Positions 49,882 to 64,000 of a stretch of 64,000 bases of DNA are shown here, one piece after another. Under the pieces are notes generated by a model. That model was not told the DNA's origin. It saw only the letters and a list, made by a program, of their open reading frames with translations, and made no database searches. The translations under genes were made by a program, and so were the position numbers. The stretch is taken from positions 7,068,001 to 7,132,000 of the forward strand of contig CAVNZM010000002.1 of the NCBI GenBank assembly GCA_963693365.1, read 5' to 3'. The stretch is from Amoebidium appalachense (Eukaryota; Ichthyosporea). Each line of letters begins with the position of its first letter. The first letter of the stretch is position 1.

Positions 49882-50853
49882 ATGGAGCGTGTGTCGCTGG
49901 AGACGCAAAACAAAGAGAAACCAACACGTAGGAAAAAAACACAAGGCCCAGGCAAAGACATACATCAGAATGTGATGAGCGCATTCCCTTTTCCAATTCC
50001 GGCACATGTGCACCCTCGACCCTCATTCCTCACTGCGCCAAGAGCACGGATCCCTATCTTCCCCAGGCTCCATTCCGCGTTTTTCAACCAACCATACTGC
50101 CCATACAGTTACATAAACTCAAACACAAGCACCGCAGAGAAAATCGCTGTTTCTCACGATCCCATGACCAATTTGCCCCTCTCTCACTTCCCACCTCAAC
50201 CGACAACCGCAATTAGCATGACAAACCCCAATTTACATTATGTTCCATCAAGCACGCAAGATCCCTCCGTGCGTGAGCCCATGGCAGGAACATCGGCACC
50301 ACCACCGCACACAGACGCGCTTACACCTCCATCCTTCACATCTACCGACCAATCACAGACTTTGGGCGTGCCATCGTTGGACGGAAAGCCACCGTCCTCA
50401 GCAAACATCGCATCTGTTGGTATCACACCGGTACCCGCGGCCACCAAGCGCCGGCTGCAACGTAAGAGCAGGGAAAATGCGCAGAAAGAGACAGTGCCGC
50501 TCACACCAATCTCTCGCTCGTCCAAATGCACATCTGCGGCCGCCAAACATCAACAGAGAGCAGGAGGACAGGGAGGAGGAAACACACCGAGTAGTACAGG
50601 GCCAGCCGAAATCTTGTCGCGCTCTGACACTCCCACACCCGTACCCACCGAGCATATGAGTGTGGGTGAAGAACACACACACACACACACGCAGCAAGGG
50701 TTGGAGTTGCCGGACGTGTCTGCCATGGTCAGCCACAAGGACCACGTGGAGGATGTGGTGGTGCGCATGTTGCAGTGTGTGGACTCGAAGATCACCCCTG
50801 CATACAAAGACCTGGTCATGAAGATGGGTGCGTGGTGTTGGGACATGGGATGA
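49882..50853 (+). CDS. Uncharacterised Ser/Thr/Pro-rich protein or first exon
   Basis: ATG in good context (acaaaATGgag). 323 codons to TGA at 50851-50853. The N-terminus is basic (KEKPTRRKKTQ) with no signal peptide, followed by a long low-complexity Pro/Ser/Thr region. A basic patch (ATKRRLQRKSREN) precedes a more conserved-looking end, VSHKDHVEDVVVRMLQCVDS. A donor (gtgcgt) lies at 50828 in phase 1, directly after VMKM, so the last nine residues may be intronic. The next good acceptor (52026) is also phase 1 and would join it to the EGF gene. The missing signal peptide argues against that, but no other first exon for the EGF gene was found. No family recognised. Confidence 0.5.
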   Translation: MERVSLETQNKEKPTRRKKTQGPGKDIHQNVMSAFPFPIPAHVHPRPSFLTAPRARIPIFPRLHSAFFNQPYCPYSYINSNTSTAEKIAVSHDPMTNLPLSHFPPQPTTAISMTNPNLHYVPSSTQDPSVREPMAGTSAPPPHTDALTPPSFTSTDQSQTLGVPSLDGKPPSSANIASVGITPVPAATKRRLQRKSRENAQKETVPLTPISRSSKCTSAAAKHQQRAGGQGGGNTPSSTGPAEILSRSDTPTPVPTEHMSVGEEHTHTHTQQGLELPDVSAMVSHKDHVEDVVVRMLQCVDSKITPAYKDLVMKMGAWCWDMG

Positions 50854-51820
50854 TTTCTTGTGAGGGGAGGGCGGCAAGGAGAGGGGAAAGGGGGGGGGAG
50901 GGGGGGGGGGGGGGGGGCTTTTGCCGATGGTGATGGTCAGTGAATGATGGCTTTTCTACTAGCTAAAGATATGATAATCCCCCTCCCCCTTCCCCCCCCC
51001 CCCCCTCCTCCCCCCGCCTGGGGCTGCGCAACTTGTGTAACATGTAAGAAAATGTGTAATATGTAAGAAAATCCCCGGGGGGGGGGGGGGGGGGGGGGGG
51101 GAGAAGAAATTTCATGGCCCAATGCTGCCAATGTTCTTGTGCCAAAAGATCACATTCAACGGCATATGCCATGATATTACTCAGTGGTCGTAGTCAAATT
51201 AGTACTCCCGGCCCTAGAGATTAGTGAAGTGGATGTAGCCTCAGTGGCACCGCCCTAATGAAAGCCCTAATGTGATTAGCCTAGCAGGTTGCACTTTTGG
51301 CACCTTACCTAGAGTACAGTCGGTGGCCCACCCCCTCCCTTGTAAGCCTTCTTCCGACTCCCCCCTGCCCCCCTCCCTTCCCCACTTCCCCCCCGACTCC
51401 CCCCCCTTTTTTCCAAAAAAAAAAAAGAAGAAGTGTGTGTAGAGAGACCAGAGATGCCACCTTCTCACTTATCGCGCTAAACGGGTTCAAACTTTTTACC
51501 TTCCCCTTTTTATGTCTTGATTTTTCCCGTTTTCTTACGATTTTGCTCCTGTCTCTTCCGACACATTATTGCTGTGCCTTATTGCAGCCCCAGTGGGGAA
51601 ACCCTATCTGCTCTTTCTCTCTCTCTCTCTCTTTTCCCTCCCCCCCCCCCCCTCTCTCTCTCTCTCTCCACCCCCCCCCCCTCTCTCTCTCCCCCCCCCT
51701 CCCTCCCCCCCCCCCCCAAACACCCCCTTCCCTCTCTTCCCCCCCCTCCCCCCTCCCCCCCCCCCCCCCAAACACCCCCTTCGCTCTCTTCCCCCCCTCC
51801 CCCCACACTCACACACACAC

Positions 51821-51863
<43 letters not shown>

Positions 51864-52025
51864 GTCTCTCCTCTCCCCCCCCTCCCCCTCCCCCACCACC
51901 ACCACCACCATCACCCACTTCTCTCTCTTCCCCTCTCCCCCCCCCCCCTCCCTCCCCTCACCCCCCCCCCCCCCTCCCTACCCACCCACCCACCCAAAAT
52001 CTCATACTTATGTGCATTATTGCAG
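50854..52025. other. Non-coding stretch before the EGF exons
   Basis: G and C tracts at 50886-50918 and 50990-51100, then ordinary sequence, then a 380-bp C/T-rich region (51614-51985) with (CT)n at 51822-51857. A hydrophobic frame near 51490-51590 (FLTILLLSL) resembles a signal sequence but has no ATG. Confidence 0.4.
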
Positions 52026-61284
<9,259 letters not shown>

Positions 61285-61356
61285 TTTTACCATGAACAAA
61301 ATCAGCTAGGCCCGGGAGAGACCTCTTGTAACGAGATCTATAGGGTGCCCTCGCGG

Positions 61357-61394
<38 letters not shown>

Positions 61395-61421
61395 GCTCGA
61401 GAGCGAGAGGGAGAGCGAGAG

Positions 61422-61491
<70 letters not shown>

Positions 61492-61535
61492 ATGGAGGGA
61501 GGGGGGGAGAGCTCGAGAGAGAGAGAGAGAGAGCT

Positions 61536-61587
<52 letters not shown>

Positions 61588-61667
61588 CGAGAGAGAGAGA
61601 GAGAGAGCTCGAGAGAGAGAGAGCGGAGAGAAGGAGAGAGGGAGAATGGAGGGAGGGGGGCAGAGCT

Positions 61668-61705
<38 letters not shown>

Positions 61706-61817
61706 GAGAGAGAGAGAGGGAGAATGGAGGGAGGGGGGGAGAGCTCGAGAGAGAGAGAGAGAGAGAGAGAGCGGAGAGGGAGAATGGAGGGAGGGGGAGG
61801 GGGGGGGGGGGGGGGGG

Positions 61818-61851
<34 letters not shown>

Positions 61852-62244
61852 TGGTAACGAAAGGGTGCCCCGGCCGGGGGGGGAGGGAGGGAATTATGGG
61901 CCCTGGGAGGGGTAGGGCCAGAAACCCATGGTGCGCAAGAGACCTATGAGTGGTGCGCAAGAGACGGATGTCCATGATTCAGTGGCAGTGAAAACAGCGA
62001 ATCCGGATGTATACATAATTCCCGGAATTGACTTAGGTCTACGTCAATCATAATAAATAAAACAGCACATCCTAGTCCATTTGCCATTATTCTTTGCAGT
62101 ATATTAATTCTTTGCAGTGTGCTATAGGCCTACAGTACGATCTGTGTCTAGGCGGAAGACCTGAGGCAGTGCCTCGCTGGGAGTGAAACGGGATAAAATA
62201 AAAAATAAAATAAATAAAATAAAAAATTAATTCTTTGCAAGTCT
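61285..62244. repeat. Composite GA satellite with GAGCTC palindromes and flanks
   Basis: 61393-61850 consists of (GA)n blocks punctuated by GAGCTC sites. A unit GAGGGAGAATGGAGGGAGGG appears at about 61485, 61639, 61720 and 61780. The tract is flanked by related sequences, GTAACGAGATCTATAGGGTG CCC at 61328 and GTAACGAAAGGGTGCCCCGG at 61854, and followed by a 21-bp pair containing GTGCGCAAGAGAC. 62000-62244 is AT-rich and has TTAATTCTTTGCA three times. Confidence 0.75.
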
Positions 62245-62457
62245 ATGGCTGATAGATATCTTTTTACTCTACGTGTTGAGTCCCTTCCGGTGTTAGGACC
62301 GCAAAAACACCAACTACTAGTAGCCTATATGGCGGATACGGTTAGAGAGTCTCGTTCATACATAGATTCGTTTATTCGTAATGTGGTGTGGTGTAAAAAC
62401 GCAAAAATGATTATGGCTTGGCGGTGTAATCGGAAGGTCGTGCATACGACCCCGTAA
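62245..62457 (+). CDS. Short ORF just upstream of the retrotransposon ORF2
   Basis: 70 codons, MADRYLFTLRVESLPVLG.., ending 42 bp before the ORF2 start. No CCHC knuckle or RRM is visible. It could be the remnant or C-terminus of an ORF1, or chance. No family recognised. Confidence 0.3.
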   Translation: MADRYLFTLRVESLPVLGPQKHQLLVAYMADTVRESRSYIDSFIRNVVWCKNAKMIMAWRCNRKVVHTTP

Positions 62458-62499
62458 GCGACAAGTGGGAACCAACCCCACAGGTGTCGGACCAAACCG

Positions 62500-64000
62500 A
62501 TGCCTAATTTATCCTTCTTCTTCTGGAATGCTCGGACACTGGGCCCCCAAAAGGGCCTCCCCCCCGGGACACTCGACGATAAAATCAGCTACATACAACA
62601 ACAGACAAACAACCACACGTTTACAGTGATTTGCGAAACACAGTTTAAAAACCACCACAAATTCAACTCTACATTGGTCGACACATCCACACACCCCGGT
62701 TACGCGAAAAACCGAGGCATTATTGTACTTGCCGCACCACACGTGAGAGTGAAGTGCAAACCGGTAGCAAAAACGGAATTCTCGGTTTCTATAGAGTTTC
62801 TTTCTAATGTTTTTACTTTTGTATATTACCCACCATCTATGTCGGTTGTCGAATTGACTCACGAGTTGTCACAGTTACCAATGTCCACTGTTATTTTAGG
62901 TGATTTTAACACGCGACTCCACCACACAGACACACTGCAAGTGAGTGTCGGGTACCCATCTAAGCCCCCGGAGCGTGCTATCCCTTTAGCAAGGTATGTC
63001 CAAAGTCACACTTTGCGGTTCCCTCAAATATCCCATGCCCACAACACCGACTGGGGAGTGGCCTTTTGGCCATCAACCATGTCAAAACTCTCTCTCCCTC
63101 CTAACCTCTCTAGGTCATCTGACCACTCTCCTATCCTTTTCCTACCTAAGATCTCCCTTGATCTGCTCCCCCCTCCTCCTCCCACCTTTCGCCTCCGTCT
63201 ATCCCAGCTTAAGTCACAGTGGGGTAGAGTTGATGTATGTGTATGCTATGCTACGAAACACCCTATATATATGCGCCTATTAGAATCTGCACAAGCCAGG
63301 CCAGATTCACATCTCGTACTAGATACATGCACTAACTTTATTGTTGATGATTTGATAGATCTCGGTGATTATGCTGGCGGTGGTAGGAAGGAATATCCCG
63401 ATGCTCTCTTGTTACCAAACACCACTCCCGCTAGACTAGGTGAACCCCTGTCTCAAAAGGAAAGCTTGCGCCGGCTTGCTAGTATGAATCGATTTGGCCC
63501 CCCTGCTCGTATTATTGGTGATACCACTGGAGACCCCCTCATAGACTCTGATAAGTATTTCTCGGAACTGTTTAAAGATAGGACCCCCGCTCAGAAACCT
63601 ATTGTGTGGCCTGTAGACCCATCTATCCCCATAGAATCGATCCTCCCCTTTTTCAGTCCCGATGCCATATGGTCTGTGATATCTAGTTATAGCTCTAGTA
63701 AGTCTTGTGGACCTGATGGACTCCCTGCTGGGTTTCTTAAAATCCTTGTTCCCTCCTACCCACAAAAGGAAAGTGATCGTGCTATTAAACCTGATCTTAC
63801 TATCATGTTAAGCTCTCTCTTTTCTTGGTGTGTTAAATGTGGACATGTCCCGTCATCTTGGTTAGATACCTTAGTGATCCCCATAGTTAAGAAGGACTCT
63901 GAGGGCCCCATATCATCCTTTCGCCCCATTACACTAACCCAGGTTGTTCGTAGATTCTTTGAAGCTTGCTTACTTAGGTTATTTGCACATCACCCTAGGT
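62500..64000 (+). CDS. Non-LTR retrotransposon ORF2: endonuclease and start of reverse transcriptase (runs off window)
   Basis: An uninterrupted frame of 500 codons from ATG 62500 to the window edge. The N-terminal APE-type endonuclease has FFFWNARTL (residues 6-14), VICETQ (catalytic Glu46), ILGDFNTR (Asp135, Asn137) and RSSDHSPIL (Asp208, His209). These are the usual Mg-binding and catalytic residues of LINE endonucleases. A linker follows, then RT-0/RT-1 motifs SCGPDGLPAGFLK (about residues 402-414) and RPITLTQVVRRFFEACLLRL (motif 1). The YxDD active site lies beyond the window. No internal stops or frameshifts, so the element may be recent. The exact 5' end is not defined. The likely clade is Jockey/CR1/RTE-like, unresolved. 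Confidence 0.88.
   Translation, partial: MPNLSFFFWNARTLGPQKGLPPGTLDDKISYIQQQTNNHTFTVICETQFKNHHKFNSTLVDTSTHPGYAKNRGIIVLAAPHVRVKCKPVAKTEFSVSIEFLSNVFTFVYYPPSMSVVELTHELSQLPMSTVILGDFNTRLHHTDTLQVSVGYPSKPPERAIPLARYVQSHTLRFPQISHAHNTDWGVAFWPSTMSKLSLPPNLSRSSDHSPILFLPKISLDLLPPPPPTFRLRLSQLKSQWGRVDVCVCYATKHPIYMRLLESAQARPDSHLVLDTCTNFIVDDLIDLGDYAGGGRKEYPDALLLPNTTPARLGEPLSQKESLRRLASMNRFGPPARIIGDTTGDPLIDSDKYFSELFKDRTPAQKPIVWPVDPSIPIESILPFFSPDAIWSVISSYSSSKSCGPDGLPAGFLKILVPSYPQKESDRAIKPDLTIMLSSLFSWCVKCGHVPSSWLDTLVIPIVKKDSEGPISSFRPITLTQVVRRFFEACLLRLFAHHPR

Larger units (their letters stand above)
62000..64000 (+). mobile_element. LINE-type retrotransposon, 5' portion
   Basis: Contains the ORF2 at 62500 and probably the preceding 250-500 bp as 5' leader. 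No 5' target-site duplication could be assigned. Confidence 0.6.

Noticed and set aside
62400-62500. tRNA-like appearance upstream of the LINE ORF
   Set aside because: No cloverleaf could be drawn and no B-box match was found.

Overview
This is a eukaryotic nuclear window that is very rich in simple repeats: (GT)n/(CA)n, (GCGT)n, (GA)n, and homopolymeric G or C tracts up to 64 nt. Almost every long open frame made only of His-Thr, Cys-Val, Pro, Gly, Ser-Leu or Arg-Glu is a translated microsatellite. The genes were found by following homology and splice phase across short exons (33-450 nt) with GT-AG introns. A bifunctional folate-synthesis gene (absent from animals) sits beside calcium-binding-EGF and thrombospondin-1 cell-surface proteins and a two-thioredoxin sulfhydryl oxidase. 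This suggests a unicellular eukaryote, most likely a holozoan such as an ichthyosporean. An alveolate or other protist is not excluded.

Layout. 1-2.25 kb: 3' exons of an unrecognised + strand gene. 2.25-5.98 kb: intergenic, with CCAAT boxes before the next gene. 5.985-18.625 kb (+): quiescin sulfhydryl oxidase (QSOX), 18 phase-consistent exons, 600 aa, complete from signal peptide to cytoplasmic tail. 19.9-28.99 kb (+): HPPK-DHPS folate enzyme, 10 exons, with a 1-nt frameshift in exon 4 and a 35-bp minisatellite in intron 5. 29-31.4 kb: intergenic. 31.43-32.75 kb (-): intronless type I membrane protein with four TSP1 repeats. 36.4-48.63 kb (-): a large unrecognised, probably nuclear gene with a Tudor-like segment, acidic linkers and two novel conserved-looking regions; a piggyBac-type MITE lies in one intron. 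49.88-50.85 kb (+): uncharacterised Ser/Thr/Pro-rich ORF. 52.03-61.28 kb (+): secreted or cell-surface protein with seven tandem cbEGF exons (two decayed), a sequon-rich mucin-like stalk, further Cys-rich modules and a 150-codon exon interrupted by an in-frame TGA; a second MITE lies in its intron. 61.3-62.2 kb: composite GA satellite. 62.5-64.0 kb (+): 5' part of a non-LTR retrotransposon ORF2 (endonuclease and start of reverse transcriptase) that runs off the window.

The genes do not form one pathway. QSOX makes disulfides in secreted proteins, and the neighbouring EGF and TSP1 proteins are disulfide-rich, but that link is only inference. The most interesting genome-scale signal is intron architecture. 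Several introns begin with GT/G tracts and end with CA/C tracts, so their two ends are complementary. Many 3' splice sites are simply the end of a CA repeat.
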